Assembly (NCBI RefSeq): GCF_964275005.1
Contig: NC_092705.1
Coordinates: 12,928,385-12,992,384, forward strand
Source: Diadema setosum
Lineage: Eukaryota; Echinodermata; Echinoidea; Diadematoida; Diadematidae
Direction: 5' to 3'
DNA: 64,000 nucleotides
Positions within the stretch are counted from its first letter, which is position 1; each line of letters begins with the position of its first letter. A program made the translations under genes and the position numbers. Below the pieces are notes generated by a model. The model saw only the letters and a program-made list of their open reading frames with translations, had not been told where the DNA came from and ran no database searches. Positions 11,290 to 23,540 of the stretch are shown here, piece after piece.

Positions 11290-12030
11290 AAAGGGACCTA
11301 TCTCACTGGAGAAGACGTCGCCGTGACTGCCGTGACTGCCGCGACTCGTGTGACGCAAAGAAATGGCTTACCCTCTCGCCAAGAAGGCCACTCCTGGGCG
11401 ACCTCAGAGACGTCTCCAAACAGGTTTTACCACTGGTTTACTCTCAACCATCCATTTCGTCTAAAGCCGGTTTGGTCTAATCCTGACTTGGTCTAATGCT
11501 CAGTTTGGCCAAGTATCGTTTCGTCTAATGACCAGATAGTCTCATTGCAATTTTGTCTCCTTGGATTTTCCCACTGTGTCTAATAAACTGTGGGTGTTAG
11601 ACGAAATGGACATAACCCATCTGGATGTAGGCCAGCTGGTAATTAGGCAAAGTGGCAATTGGACTACATGGTCATTAGACGAACTGGTTAATGGGATTTT
11701 GGACTATTTGGGTTGAGACTAAAATTTGGCTATTAGACGAAGTGAGAGTAGACCAAGCGATAGATCCCCTCCAAACAACGTGACAACTTATTGGTCTGGA
11801 AGTCGCGAGGACGTCACGGGGACATCGCCGCGACGTTTCTGAGACGTCGTCTCAGTCGTGGAAACGTCTCAGTTACGTTTTTACGTCGTCGCCGGTATGT
11901 CGATCGCCACGGGTCTCCGCAAGGTCACGGAGAAGTCTCTGAAACGTTGTCGACCAATATAGTTATAGACTCCGCGAGTAGCTGCGGCTGAGAAGACGTC
12001 GCGAAGACGTCTCCGAGATTAGTCACGTAC
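11290..12030. mobile_element. GACGTC-rich inverted-repeat element, interrupted
   Basis: This GC-rich, non-coding segment is built of repeats of GACGTC/GAGACGTCTC. The left end (AAAGGGACCTATCTCACTGG from about 11293) reappears in reverse complement at the right end of a related element at 55615-56030, so this is a dispersed family. The right end near 12010-12030 is diverged. A second, unrelated element (11423-11768) sits inside it. The short open frames here are by-products of the repeat. Confidence 0.65.
11423..11768. mobile_element. MITE with 9-bp target-site duplication, nested
   Basis: The 346-bp non-coding element has terminal inverted repeats, GGTTTTACCACTGGTTTACT on the left against GGATCTATCGCTTGGTCTAC on the right (reverse complement), both followed by CTCTCA. 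CTCCAAACA occurs exactly on both sides (11414-11422 and 11769-11777). The interior repeats the motif GTCTAAT/ATTAGAC. An 8-9 bp duplication is typical of hAT or Mutator-type transposition; I cannot choose between them. Confidence 0.75.
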
Positions 12031-12612
12031 CTAGTGTCCAAGTCAATGAGATTGTTGTTACGTAATAAATGTAAATAGCTTATAAAGGGAGACGACTGCT
12101 TATAGCGTTCTTGATCCATATATTTCCTTGCGCAATTTGGATAATTACGTTAACCCACTGAGTACGGAAGACTGATGTGTCGTGTGCAAAGTCTATGCAG
12201 ATTACGGAATCTTGTAGGGAAGCGTTAGAGATGAAGTATCGTTAGCGATCTGCCATCTTTTGTTTTTTCTTCCCATGACACACTACAAGTGAGTATAGGG
12301 GAGGATAATTTATGCAGGGAGGTTGAAGACTCTCTTCCACCTCCCTGATTCAAGTAGACCTATTTTCACTACGAAAATTGTAAGGTACCATACACTCACC
12401 TTCGTCGGTCGGGATTCTGGCGGCTTCTCCATGTTGTCATCTGGGCATAGTCTGCCCATTTCCTCTCCTAGCGGTATGTCTGACACTTTGGCCATTGGGT
12501 CTGGAGTTTGTTCCTTTTCTTTTCTGTCGTCTGCTCGTACTCTCTCAAGCACTCAATCACTTGAAAGCTCCTGCCAATATATCAGTCAAAACAAATCAAA
12601 ACAAAAGTTACC
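12031..12612. other. Non-coding stretch
   Basis: I see no gene. Open frames exist on both strands near 12310-12616, but they have no recognisable motif or flanking splice signals and overlap each other antisense. Confidence 0.4.
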
Positions 12613-12865
12613 TTAGGTGACCGATCCTTTTGTACAGCCCCTAGATTATGGAATAGATTACTATTAGACATTCGGAAATGTCAGACTTTAGACAGCTTCA
12701 AATCAAAAGTGAAAACTTTTGTTTTAGCATAAGCCTATTTCTTTTTTACTTCCCATGCAGCATTATGCAACATAGGAATTTAAGAGCTCTTGAAGCGCAG
12801 TAGAATATATAGACATAGTTTCTGCGCTTAATAAATTATTTATTATTATAATTATAATTATTATA

Positions 12866-12902
<37 letters not shown>
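12613..12902 (+). mobile_element. CR1/L2-like LINE 3' end
   Basis: Codons 12616-12732 read GDRSFCTAAPRLWNRLLLDI and then a LDSFKSKVKTFV block, ending in TAA. This is the typical C-terminus of CR1/L2/Jockey-type ORF2 (pattern RSFSxAAPxLWNxLP...SLxxFKxxLKTxLF). A 3' UTR with a GCGCTTAATAAATTATT signature leads into an (ATT)n tail at about 12835-12902. Everything upstream is lost. Confidence 0.75.
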
Positions 12903-12903
<1 letters not shown>

Positions 12904-13159
12904 GTTAAAAACAAAATGTTCATACTCTCTTTTCGTTAGAGTTGCTTCGCACTGTGTTGTATTCACACACGCAAAAACAAAAAAGAAATGAGAAAAAGAA
13001 TAGCGTCATGCATTATGATCTAAATGAATGAAAATTTAGTACAAGCGTGCCTGGAAGTCTCGTCTGAAAAATTCTGTATAAAAGTATCAAGCCAGTTTTT
13101 TTTTTCTTTTTAAATCTGTTATTGTCTGTATAGACTTGAAACGGAATTGTTGGAGTTCT

Positions 13160-13395
13160 GAGTGTAACAAAAATATAATGATGATAATGACGATGATGAT
13201 GATAATGATTGTTAACTATAACAATTATGATGATAATAACAATAATAATAGTAATAAGGACGATAATGATAATGAAATGTATAAATGACAGGAATAAGAA
13301 AAATAATGATAATGATGATGATGATAATAATCATAGTGATAATAATGATAATGATAATAGTAATGATAACAATAATAATAACAATAACAATTATA
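13160..13395. repeat. Imperfect (GAT/AAT)n microsatellite
   Basis: About 235 bp of ATGATA/AATAAT-type simple repeat with interruptions. The open frames it yields (runs of Asn/Asp or Tyr/His) are artefacts. Confidence 0.85.
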
Positions 13396-14269
13396 ATACA
13401 GTAATGCGGTCTTATTTATCCAGGGTATCCTCTTCGGTATTACCACTGGTCTACCAGAAGGTTCTGCGGAGTTTTTACCCTCGCCTACGTGTCTGTCAGA
13501 TCTGTTTGTTGTCTGTTTTGTTCGCTGGGTTCTTTAATTCTTTTATTTCCTTATGTTCTGCACATTGATTTTTTACCTCGTTAGCATTGTCATTGGCACA
13601 ATGGCACACGTCAATAAAAGCTCTTTGAAAAAGACCGTGTGTCCTCGGGAATCTACCCCATTGGTTTGGTAAAGGAAGTGCAACCTCGGTGTTTTTATCA
13701 CATACCCAAACGGGGATTGCAGTGGATATTCATCCCCAACATAAGTCGATTTAACCCTGTAAAGCCCAATAGGAGGGGAGGGGGCACGTTGGGCACTGTG
13801 GGCGATCTTCGAGGGGTAAGGATCGGCTCCGGTTTTCTGATGTGTGTGGTGCAGCTTGAACCAGGGGGGTAGAAAGACACTCTCCACCTCGATCCCTGCT
13901 TAGAGGGGGAACCGTAATTGCTTTTTTTTGTGTGTGTGTGGAAAGTGAAGTGAGATTTCGTCATGCGTGGGTCGAAAAACACCTCCTTTACATTATCCTT
14001 TCCGAAGGACATGGCGTTATTTGCATCATACTGGAAGGCTATATCACGTTTCCTCTATTTAATGTAATGCTCTGCTAGACATGTATAGCCACTTCTGGAG
14101 CCACTTGTTTGCAATAAAGACGCGCTGCCAATTTCTCTTTACCTTGCAATATATGCACCTGCTCATGCAGCGTTCTTTCCCCTTTTCCTTGGCAGTATTC
14201 TGCCAAGTCGCCACGTAACGGCGCGCACTTGTCAAATAGGGCCTACGATTGGTAAGCCAGTTCGACGTT
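13396..14269. other. Non-coding stretch
   Basis: No gene is recognised. An AATAAA-containing segment (13613-13625) follows AT-rich sequence and may be the end of an old retroposon. The G-rich tract near 13775-13870 yields overlapping open frames on both strands with no family resemblance. Confidence 0.35.
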
Positions 14270-14515
14270 AGCTCATGTGCACATTGGTACAAATCAATGA
14301 TCTTTCATTTTTCAGTTGGTTATAAACAAGGAGGTAAAACTAGTAGTACCTCCTTGGTTATGATAGGCACTTCACTCTTTTCACAGCAACATAGTGCATA
14401 AGATTGCCCGATGTAGCAAATTATAGAATTATGTTCAAACAAAGAATGAACTTGAGTACACCAGGTGACCAGAATAATCCGTTAGTCAACATTTGGGGAA
14501 GCATTCATTTTATTG
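14270..14515. repeat. Dispersed repeat, copy 1
   Basis: The segment from the GCTCATGTGCACATTGGTA motif (about 14271) through the ATGAACTTGAGTACACCAGGTGACC region resembles 24620-24830 (GCTCACGTGCACATTGGTA ... ATGAACTTGCCTCTAGACCAGGTGACC). It is non-coding and its class is unknown. Confidence 0.55.
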
Positions 14516-16300
14516 TCTTGCAGTGAACCAACATGCCTGTGACTGTACAGAGAATTAGGGGTTTTTTTCTACTCATGCGCAAACTGGAACTACGAACTGG
14601 CCTAAATTCGCCCACGGTGTCACGTTCAGCTTTCTACCGGGTGACCATAAAATACACCTGGGCACTGCAGGGTAAGGAGCGAGGTCTTGAAAAAAAAAAA
14701 GTTTTCTAGATCAAGAATTACAGTGAGTGTTGGGCATAGTTCGAACCCTGTGTTCTTCTTATCGAATGCTCATTACGCGGTCCACAAGGCCACAACTTTT
14801 CTACAAATGCGCAATTTTCGCAGCCCAGTGTATGGAGGTAAACGACTTAAAGATCAACCTGTACAGATAAAAGAGAGTAACCACCAAGAGATAATAGGCA
14901 GTGTGAATGCACTTGCACTTCATTAGCACTAAAGCTTGAGTTATAGTTATTTCTTTAAATTATTTACAGACTTGCCTTAAAAAAAGAAATCATAATCTAG
15001 CCCAGAGGAATATAACATCCAGATACATGATGCCTTAATCGACAAGCTTTTGACCGGCTGCAAACGTTTAACAAGATGCCAACAGAATAACTACTAGATA
15101 GAATGTTTGTTCTTATCTTCTCACCTTAACCAGAAGTGCTACCATTGCCAATACACATCAAGCACTCCGATATCCCATCTCACTCCTGCAGATGTCATGT
15201 ATGGAGCAGTCGAGAGGCAACCTCATTCCGCCGACAGGTTCCGCAGATCTGTCGGAGACGTACGGGTGCAATGAAAGAATGCAACTCTATGCATGCATGG
15301 CGTTATGATATTTGGCAGCGCACTCTGAGATGCCAACTCCGCGGCCGAGGACAGCATATTTTCTCGTGTAGTCCTGCTTCCAGACCTCTTTTGGTCCAAC
15401 ACTTTCGTGGAACGCAAAATTGCGTCATTACTTGTGTAATGTCTGCTCGTATGACGGTATGACACTGGTTAGACGTAATGCGTAGGTTTGGAGAAATTGA
15501 TACTAAAGCATAAATAGATTGTGAAATTGGAGGTCCTAAAAAAAAGAACGCGACTTAAATATCTGTTCGCGCAGAGATTTGCGATCCCTGCAATGACGTC
15601 ACAGGAAAGAAAGCGTCACTGCGGGGAGACAATCATGATTGCCTACCGGTTTAACAGGATGGGTTTTTGGACTGGAGGGCATCTAATCGATCAGGTCTGA
15701 AATTAAAAGACTAGGGTATTGGAACGTCAGGATACTGCTCGGATGCTTTATCGCACGCGTTTACATTGGGCCTATCTCCCAATCATGATATAACAGACAA
15801 GAGCGTCGGTAACGTCGGTACTCATGTTTTGGAATACACTTTATTGCACTGTGGTTTTTGGAAGGTACGATTTAATGATAGATTCGCAAGACAATGAAAA
15901 AATCCTAACAAGCCCATACACACACACTTTAATACACGGCAGACGCATACTCACGCCCCTCGGTGTGTTCAAATGAACAAAGCCCCGTACAGTAATGTCT
16001 CCTCACGGAGAGAAAACAACATTAGATGACACATACGTGCAACCACACGTGAACGTTTTCTCATGTTCACTCTCTATCTTCACAAACGTACGTTTACACT
16101 CGTAAACACATTCACGAACACACACACACACACACACGCACACAAACACGCTACCAACTAAGCACAACAAAGATATGTTGAATAAACATTCATTCAATTA
16201 GGTATATTACACTCAATCGATAGATTCCGAGGACAGGTGGAGAATATTCATTTTGTAATGGTATGTCGCTCGTACACTATCTTCTCAAGTCAATATACAT
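14516..16300. other. Non-coding stretch
   Basis: No supported gene. A weak minus-strand tRNA-like box pair lies at about 14730-14795. An open frame at 15136-15462 has an equally open antisense partner and no motif. A short CA-rich tract occurs near 16120-16150. Confidence 0.35.
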
Positions 16301-16310
16301 GTAAGTCTTA

Positions 16311-16774
16311 GGGTGCGTTTATCAACTCTTTTTCTCGGCAGAAACAGGTTTTCCAAACAGCTTTCAAGGAATTTTTACGAGTTGATAAACGCAAAGCTGT
16401 TTTGAAAGCCCTTTCGGAAAGCCTTTTCGAAAGCCGCAAATTTGTGGCTTTCCAAACAGGTTTCCTAAACAGGTTTTCAGAAACCTGTTTGTAAAAGCCT
16501 TTTGAAGTTGATAAACGCAAAGCTGTTTTGAAACGGCTTTGTTGTATTGTACTGCAGTTAACGAACAATGCACGCCGTATATGACCTCTTCTCCTCGGGT
16601 CGAATTGCGCAATGCAGCTGCGCAGTGACAGGTCAGTTATCGTGTTCGCGAAGAGTTGATAAACGCAACTATTTTGGAAGCCGTTTTTAAAGGGCTTTGG
16701 AAACGGCTTTGGAAAGGGCTTTAGAAACGGCTTTTGAACGCCGTTTCAACAGGGGAAAGTTGATAAACGCAGCC
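16311..16774. mobile_element. MITE, TTA target duplication (element 1 of 3)
   Basis: The terminal inverted repeats are GGGTGCGTTTATCAACT (left) and GGCTGCGTTTATCAACT (right, reverse complement), flanked on both sides by TTA (16308-16310 and 16775-16777). The interior is full of AAAGCC/GGCTTT and AACAGGTTT repeats and is itself largely palindromic. A 3-bp TWA duplication with GGC/GGG ends resembles PIF/Harbinger-type elements. Open frames inside come from the repeat. Confidence 0.8.
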
Positions 16775-16831
16775 TTAGATATTGCGAGCATGCTATATGC
16801 TATAATAGGTGGACGCTTAATTAGTTTCTTA

Positions 16832-17280
16832 GGCTGCGTTCACATAGAAGTATACTATTCGGGTATTCGGGCTCGTTTTTCGAGGGCACGCGAATAGCTT
16901 TAATCGAACGATAGGATTTCCTCACACCGGTTCACATATAGGAGGGCACTATTCGAAAGTACCGAATAGCTGCGAAAAGTATAGCAAAGTGGGAATCGAA
17001 CTTGTTCGATTTTCTTGCAGCGTATACCGTCTCTCGTTTATGAAATAATGACAATTTTGGTCTGGATTTGCCCTTTAGCAAAAATAAGCATGTAGACTGA
17101 CATTCTGATGCAGTTTAGAAATTGTTGATAAGATTTGCTAGGATGCAGGAGGAAGAAATCCTCACTGCATGGGATGGTGAGTTGACGGTGCGGGTGATGG
17201 TGTATTCGGGGCCCGAATAGCGAATAGCGAATAGCGAATAGCGAATAGCGAATACCGAATACTTCTATGTGAACGCAGCC
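16832..17280. mobile_element. MITE, TTA target duplication (element 2 of 3)
   Basis: The terminal repeats are GGCTGCGTTCACATAGAAGT, matched in reverse complement at 17261-17280, with TTA on both sides (16829-16831 and 17281-17283). The interior contains five to six tandem copies of the 7-mer GCGAATA next to the right end (about 17215-17258). Non-coding. Confidence 0.85.
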
Positions 17281-17791
17281 TTATAGGGTTTTTTTATGAG
17301 TGTGTGTCAAAGATGTTTATTTGATGTACTTGTGTATGCAAACGTATTTTCATTTCATACACGCGTCTCAAATAGATACATATGTAAATAAACATATAAA
17401 ATAATACAATATATCACGAAAATAATGCACTTTGAGCTTATCTGAGCAATCTGTCAAAATAGCTCGGGTTCGATTCTATCGAGTGTCGCTGAACAATTGT
17501 TATTTTGATGTAATCATGCTGTCTCCTCTATACTCGTAAGAGGTAGAAGAAAAAAACTGTCCCTTGGACAGAACATTAATAATCGAGGTCTTAGGTGAGA
17601 GTTGGTCACGATTCAAGCACGTACAAGATCCCGCTTCATTCATTCATCGCCAAGTATCAGGGTACTAACCTAGTAAAGTGGTCCGTCCACATGTTAATAC
17701 CCACACCAGAAAACGGGAAAATGATGCCGACCCCTCATGGTTCACCTCAGGTGGCAACCGGGAAGTCAGCAAACGATGTCACCCAGACATT

Positions 17792-20700
17792 AGGCGTTTT
17801 CACATCAGCCCGATGTTTCGAAATAGCGCGCTATTTTCTGACTTGGGAAATTTTCCCGATAGCGAAATAGCGCGCTATTTGATAATGTGAACACAAATTA
17901 ACGCGCTAGTTGTATCTTTATTTTATTTATTTATTTATTTATTCTCCACTCATGGGATGGATTGCCCTGGTCAGCTAAAAGCTGGTTTTCACAGGGATCC
18001 AACCAAAATACAAAACATGCCATCAGTACAAACAACAAATCAATCAATAATATACAACTGAAATTACATAAAAAAGCCAGAATGGCATAAGCTACAATTT
18101 AACTAAGGAAAAAAAAAAACCTACATACTAAGAAATTAGAAACCATATAATATAATCAACATCAAAAATCGAGGAATGGGGGTGGGGGATGGGTGAGAAA
18201 AATCGTTCTTGTACAATCTCAAATAATCTACTAATTTCGTTGACTCATTATCCTGCAAAAATAGGTATGTCGGGGCTGTGATTTACGTAGCGTTTGAATG
18301 CTTCAATTGATACAATAGTTGAAGAGGGATAAATAAGCTCATTCCAGAGTTTGGCCCCTCGATAAGATAGGGACCGTTTACCATAGTTGGTCTTCGGTTG
18401 AATTAGTTTCAGTTTGGATGGGCCGGACCTTGTGCTATAAGCAGTCTGTCGAAAACAAAACATTTGATTTAAATAGGGAGGGTATAATTCATGTAATGAA
18501 CGGTACATTGTACATGCTAGTTGTTTAGCCCATCTCACATGTAGCCGATCTAATTTCAATGTATCATATAAATTATCAGAAGGATGCATATAATCAACAT
18601 TCATAACAATACGAAGTGATCTATTTTGTAGTATTTGTAATTGCGAAAGGTAAGATTTGGAGGCATTTGCCCAAACCGGACTACAATAATCAAAGTGACA
18701 TTGCAAAACTGATTTATAGAATAACAAGGCAGTGTCATTACTAATATACGGCCGCAATCTCTTGAGAAGATACATACATTTAATAACTTTTTTTTTAAAC
18801 ATGATCAACCTGATTATGCCATAAAAGATTTTGGTCAATGACAACCCCTAAATACTTACAAGCTTCAACCTTTCTAATATCACTGTCATCTATATAAACA
18901 TGGCAATCATTAAAGAGGTTATTAACTCTTTGTAGCCTTTGGCGTGAACCAATAAACATCACTTCGCATTTCTTTGGATTAACCATAAGCTTATTATCTT
19001 TTAACCAATTTGACAGACTCAACAAATCTTCATTCAATTTTCTTGTAATGTCCATTGGATCTTTGGATGAGGTGAATAAACAAGTATCGTCAGCGTATAA
19101 AGCTAGATCACAACAGTGTGCATTATTCGGCATATCATTAACAAAAACAGAGAAAAGTAGGGGGCCCAATAAAGAACCCTGGGGTACTCCGCATACTATA
19201 TCTTCTTCATCAGAAATGTAGCCATTTACAGAAGTGAATTGTTTCCTACCAACAAAATAATTCTTAAACCACCCCAAAGTTATTTCACTGAAGCCATACA
19301 TTTCTAATTTTTCTAATAATGTTTTATGATCTACCGTATCGAACGCCTTTTTTAGATCAATCATTACCACCCCAACTATATTGCAACCAACCATTTATCA
19401 AAAACATTTAGAAGGGCACTCTGAGTCGAATACATTGGCCTAAAACCCGATTGACAATCAGATAAAATATTGTTCTCCGTTACATAATGATATAATTGCT
19501 TATAAACAATCTTCTCCATTATCTTAGCTAGGATAGGAATGAGAAATCGGACGATAATTCTCCATGCATGTCTTATCACCTCCTTTAAAAATTGGGGTTA
19601 CACGTGCACATTTCCATTGACCGGGAATTATACCCGTACGTAAAGATTGATTAATGATGTGTGTTACTGGAGGTGAAATAATAAGAGCTACATGTCTAAG
19701 GAGCTTGGCTGGGAGATTATCCGGTCCAGTTGCTTTATTCAGCGGCAACGTCTTAATTATATTTTCAATCTCATCCACTGTAACATCATTAAAAACAAAT
19801 TGAGCCTTATAAGAACTGGGGGATTCAGTGTGACGCCTCTTTACATTACCATCAAAATTATCATGCAAAACTTTACCAATTGTTACGAAATATTCATTAA
19901 AGGCATTTGACACCTCTTGACCATGAATGTAATTATCATTCACCTTGATAGAAGAAGCACCGCTGTCAGCTTTCTTTTCAGGCGCTAAGTAGCGAAGAGT
20001 TTTCCATACCTTTTTAACATCTCCTACGGCAGATTCAATATTAGTGGAAATGAAATTACGTTTTGCTTGACGAATATGCCTTGTAACTATATTTCGAGCT
20101 TTTTTATATTTTTCCCAATTATCTATGCTTTTAGATTTTTTGGCTTTATATTTCAAACGATCTCTTTTGTGAATTAATTGTAATATGTCGATTGTCATCC
20201 AGGGAGATTCTTTTTGTTTAATTCGTGTATTCCTGAGTGGGGCGTGTTTATCAACAATTGGCATTATTAATGAGAAGAAAGCTGAACAAGCTGCTTCTGG
20301 ATCTTCAATTTGATAAAGTGAATCAAAATCAATGTCTTTCATATCCTTCCTAAAGACCTCCTCATCGAATCTCTTTAAACTTCTACCTTTTTTGTATTTA
20401 TGACTTACATTATCACTGCAACTTAGCTTTCCTAAGACACAATATATCATGTAATGATCACTCATCGATCTGATCGCTCTGATCGAGAAAATTTCTCGAG
20501 TCCAACTCGGGAAATTTCTGAAATAGCGGGATAGTAGCGCGCTATTTGATAATGTGAAAACGACTCGAGAGATTAGCGCGATGAATCCCATCGTGCCTAG
20601 CGTGTGTGACCCGATCGACCGAGGCAAACTGCACACAAATCATGAGGAATTTTTGAGAGGGCGCACACATTACTGATGTTGTTTGCACATACTCAGCTGT

Positions 20701-20843
20701 CGAATTAGCTATTTTAAAATTTTTAGCTATTCGGGCTACCCCCTCTTCGGGCTGATGTGAATAAGAAATGAAATAGCGCTCTAATTCCAATCGCGGAAAA
20801 TATTTCGAGCTTGGATTTTTATCGGGCTGATGTGAAAACGCCT
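17792..20843. mobile_element. TIR element split by a LINE (element 3 of 3)
   Basis: The outer terminal repeats AGGCGTTTTCACATCAGCCC (17792) and its reverse complement ending at 20843 are flanked by ATT on both sides (17789-17791, 20844-20846). Palindromic GAAATAGCGCGCTATTTC motifs lie inside both ends. The motif TAGCGCGCTATTTGATAATG occurs as a direct repeat on each side (about 17868 and 20532), so the original may have been composite. About 2.55 kb of its length is an inserted LINE (17913-20467). Confidence 0.75.
17913..20467 (-). mobile_element. CR1/L2-like LINE, 5'-truncated, broken frames
   Basis: Minus-strand ORF2 without RNase H. From high to low coordinates: the last endonuclease motif SDHYMIYCVLG (about 20460), a long linker, the RT start (VTPIFKGGDK, NYRPIS near 19560), IDLKKAFDTVDHKTLLEKLE (about 19340), GVPQGSLLGPLLFSVFVNDM (about 19180), LYADDT (about 19090), KYLGVVIDQNLLWH (about 18850), and the C-terminal RSLSYRGAKLWNELI (about 18340). 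The frame is broken near 19550, 19385 and 18810, the last in a T-run. The 3' end carries a simple (AAATA)n-type tail (17913-17945 on the plus strand). Endonuclease sequence before SDH is absent. The open frame continuing upstream to 20636 is host-element sequence. Confidence 0.85.
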
Positions 20844-20874
20844 ATTGTGTCCTGCAAGGAAGAAGAAGAGTATA

Positions 20875-20930
20875 ATGGTCGAAGAAATCCGGCTGCTGTT
20901 ACTCATTGTTGTGTTCACGTATAATATTAG
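20875..20930 (+). other. Possible signal-peptide first exon (speculative)
   Basis: ATG 20875 opens 18 codons reading MVEEIRLLLLIVVFTYNI, a signal-peptide-like run, and ends at a good splice donor (TTAG|GTGAGT at 20930/20931, phase 2). It lies just outside the TIR element ending at 20843. I could not find a matching second exon in the next kilobases, so chance is a real possibility. Confidence 0.2.
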
Positions 20931-23540
20931 GTGAGTTTTCAACAAGTTAGTTTAAGACACTTTTTTGAGCAAGCTCACTCTCATAAACACATGATGCTAT
21001 TTCTTCTTTATACCTATCAGTTACGTTAGGGATGTTATCTTCGAGAATAAGCTCGTAGTTAAGCACCGTGTAGACGCACTCGTTGATAGCTAACTTGAAG
21101 ATTAGTTAACTTGAATAATTAGCTAATAGCTTTCCCGCTGCATGGGTTAGCGCTCTATCACCGACCCGCGGGGGGGGGGGGGGGGTCCACTCGATATTCG
21201 AAAACCAGATGCTATTGGAACAGACAGCTGGGATTTCATTCCTTCCGTTTCGCTCTAATGTCAGTGATTTGTTTTGTTTTGTCTCTTTTTTCGTGAAGAA
21301 ACATTTGGTTTCTGTGGTAAATGTTAAACCACAAAATTTAACATGACCATCATTGAAATGAACGGCATCATTGATAGGGATTCTGAAAAGATCGTCTCAA
21401 AATATACCTGTGTTTGTGTCAAGGAGCTGTGACACGCTATTTCGCGTCGCACAAAGTGGTCTTCTGCCTAGAGATAAAACCGATAAAAGGGCAGAATTAT
21501 TGGTCCCCCTTTTCTTGTGCACATGCAGTTCTCACGATGGGAAGGCTCTGAGGCATTCATAAACCCTTTTTTAGTGTCCTTCTCTCATTTTTTAGAAGAT
21601 AATAATAACGCTAGATAAACAAAGGGGGGATTCAAGGTTTTCTTTACAGCGAAATACCACTCCATGTACAAGTTAATGAATATTCATCAATTATTATATT
21701 TGATAACAAAAATATAAGGCGTTCACAGATGATGTATTGGATTTGGAGGTTAAATTGTTAATTAATGTTTGCCTTTCTTTTGATTGAATCATATTTTCAT
21801 GCTCACTTCAGCATATTCCTACAGAATAAAAATGTACTATTATCATTATATAAAAAATAAAAATCGTAATTTCACATGTTTTCTAAAAACAGATATGTGA
21901 AACAATTACACCCTGCAAAATAGATGACGTAATGATGTAATCGCTTCACAAATTTTCAACTGACCTTTACACAAGAAAATTGATAATTCGTATCCTTCGA
22001 ATCACATCACTGAAGAGTTGTAACAACTTCGCAATGATCAATACATATTTCAAAGGGTTATAGGACTTAAACGTATACATAATAATTATGAGAGTTGCAT
22101 GTACGTGAGACTCCACACGCAGTTGTAATGTACCAGGGTCACATTATGGTTATACATGTTTAGTGCAATACTGCATCGAATTGCATTGACAAAAAAAAAA
22201 TATGAACATATTTATAATTTCAATGAAATCTTCCCCGTCAATAATGAATGTCAACTTAAAATACTGAGGGGAAGTTCGAATACTGTCCAGTGCTAACTTT
22301 CCTTGACAAGATTGTGTCCCTCTTGTTGCAGGCAAACTAAAGGGTATATATACACGGCAATGCTGTATGAAATTATGACAGAGTTTCCTAAGAAGATCAG
22401 TACTTACCTGAATAAATCATCAAGAGAAGAGCGATCCGAGAATTGTAGTCAAGAGTGATGAAGGTATAAAGATTGCCCACAGGTCACACTCACTTTTTGT
22501 GCATGGATGCCTCCAGAAATTGACACGTTTAGTGCAGCCAACTTACTGTTATTACACTTTGCAATAAACTCAGAAGAGTACAGGTAAGTGTTCGCGCATT
22601 TGTGAGGTCAATTCGAGAACATTCCTTAACTGTCATCGGCCCACCAAACATTGATTCTCCGCCCCATTATAAACTCTTCAAGCAAAGAATCAATATAGAC
22701 ATTGATTATAGGCCTAATCGGCTTCGACACGCGATCAATGATGAGATCTAGACGGCAATCAAATATAAATGATGTTTACAAAGCTGTGATTGTTCGATAA
22801 GACGTAGGACAAGCCTTTGAACTGTTTAATCATCCCCCCCCCCCCCCCGCGAAAATGGGGTTACGAATGAAGGTCAATGTTTCCTGGCCAAGTTTTACCA
22901 CACGCGAATATACACACAGTGCACATGAATGCTGTATTACATACTAAACGCGACAAAAATAATTCGATGAAATATAACGAAACTGATAATGATAATAATG
23001 TTAATGATGAAATTAACAATGTTAACAAGAAGAAGGAAAAGGAGAAGGAGAAGATAATGATGGAGCAATAGGAGAAAATAAAATACCTTCTCAGAAACTC
23101 ATAATTGAATCGTTATAATATAGCACAGAGCAAGTTTTATAATCATGAACTAAGAATTTCTTCTCTTTGAATTATTGTCTTATGTCAACCTTTTTTTTGA
23201 AAGTTTGCGAAACATGGCAATTCCAAGGCTTTTCTATCATCTGTTCGGTTTTTATGAATGCTTATGTTACTTTCATTTGTTTTTCTTAGAATGTTATCCA
23301 TGTCACTCTATTCATTTCAGTTGACGCTAACGTCAATTGAAATAGAACTTTAGAAGTTCTTCCTCATGCCTTGGTGACCTTTCCAGGTAACTGAATGTAG
23401 ACATTGTCTTGTTTTGTTTCATTCCCTTTCTTTGTCATATCTATCTTTAGTTCTATTTTCTGTCTGTTCCGTCCCTGCTTTTGTTCTTGTCCTTGTCATA
23501 GTCCTTTTTTTTATTTTCTGATTATTTCGCCTGACATCAG
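20931..23540. other. Non-coding stretch with homopolymers
   Basis: No gene is supported. It contains a G-run (about 21170-21186) and a C-run (about 22833-22848). A consensus splice donor (TACAG|GTAAGTG) lies at about 22583; the open frame before it has no recognisable family. Confidence 0.35.

Noticed and set aside
11791..12119. Arg-rich and antisense open frames in the GACGTC region
   Set aside because: They are translation of a repeated non-coding motif; the related element at 55.6 kb does the same.
15136..15465. Overlapping sense and antisense open frames near 15.1-15.5 kb
   Set aside because: No domain, signal peptide or splice context; both strands are equally open.
16308..16897. Open frames with repeated Leu/Arg/Lys motifs near 16.3-16.9 kb
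   Set aside because: They lie in a palindromic MITE and arise from its AAAGCC repeats.
17215..17262. Regular GCGAATA repeats as a possible CRISPR-like array
   Set aside because: They are 7-bp perfect tandem units without spacers, inside a transposable element of a eukaryotic genome.
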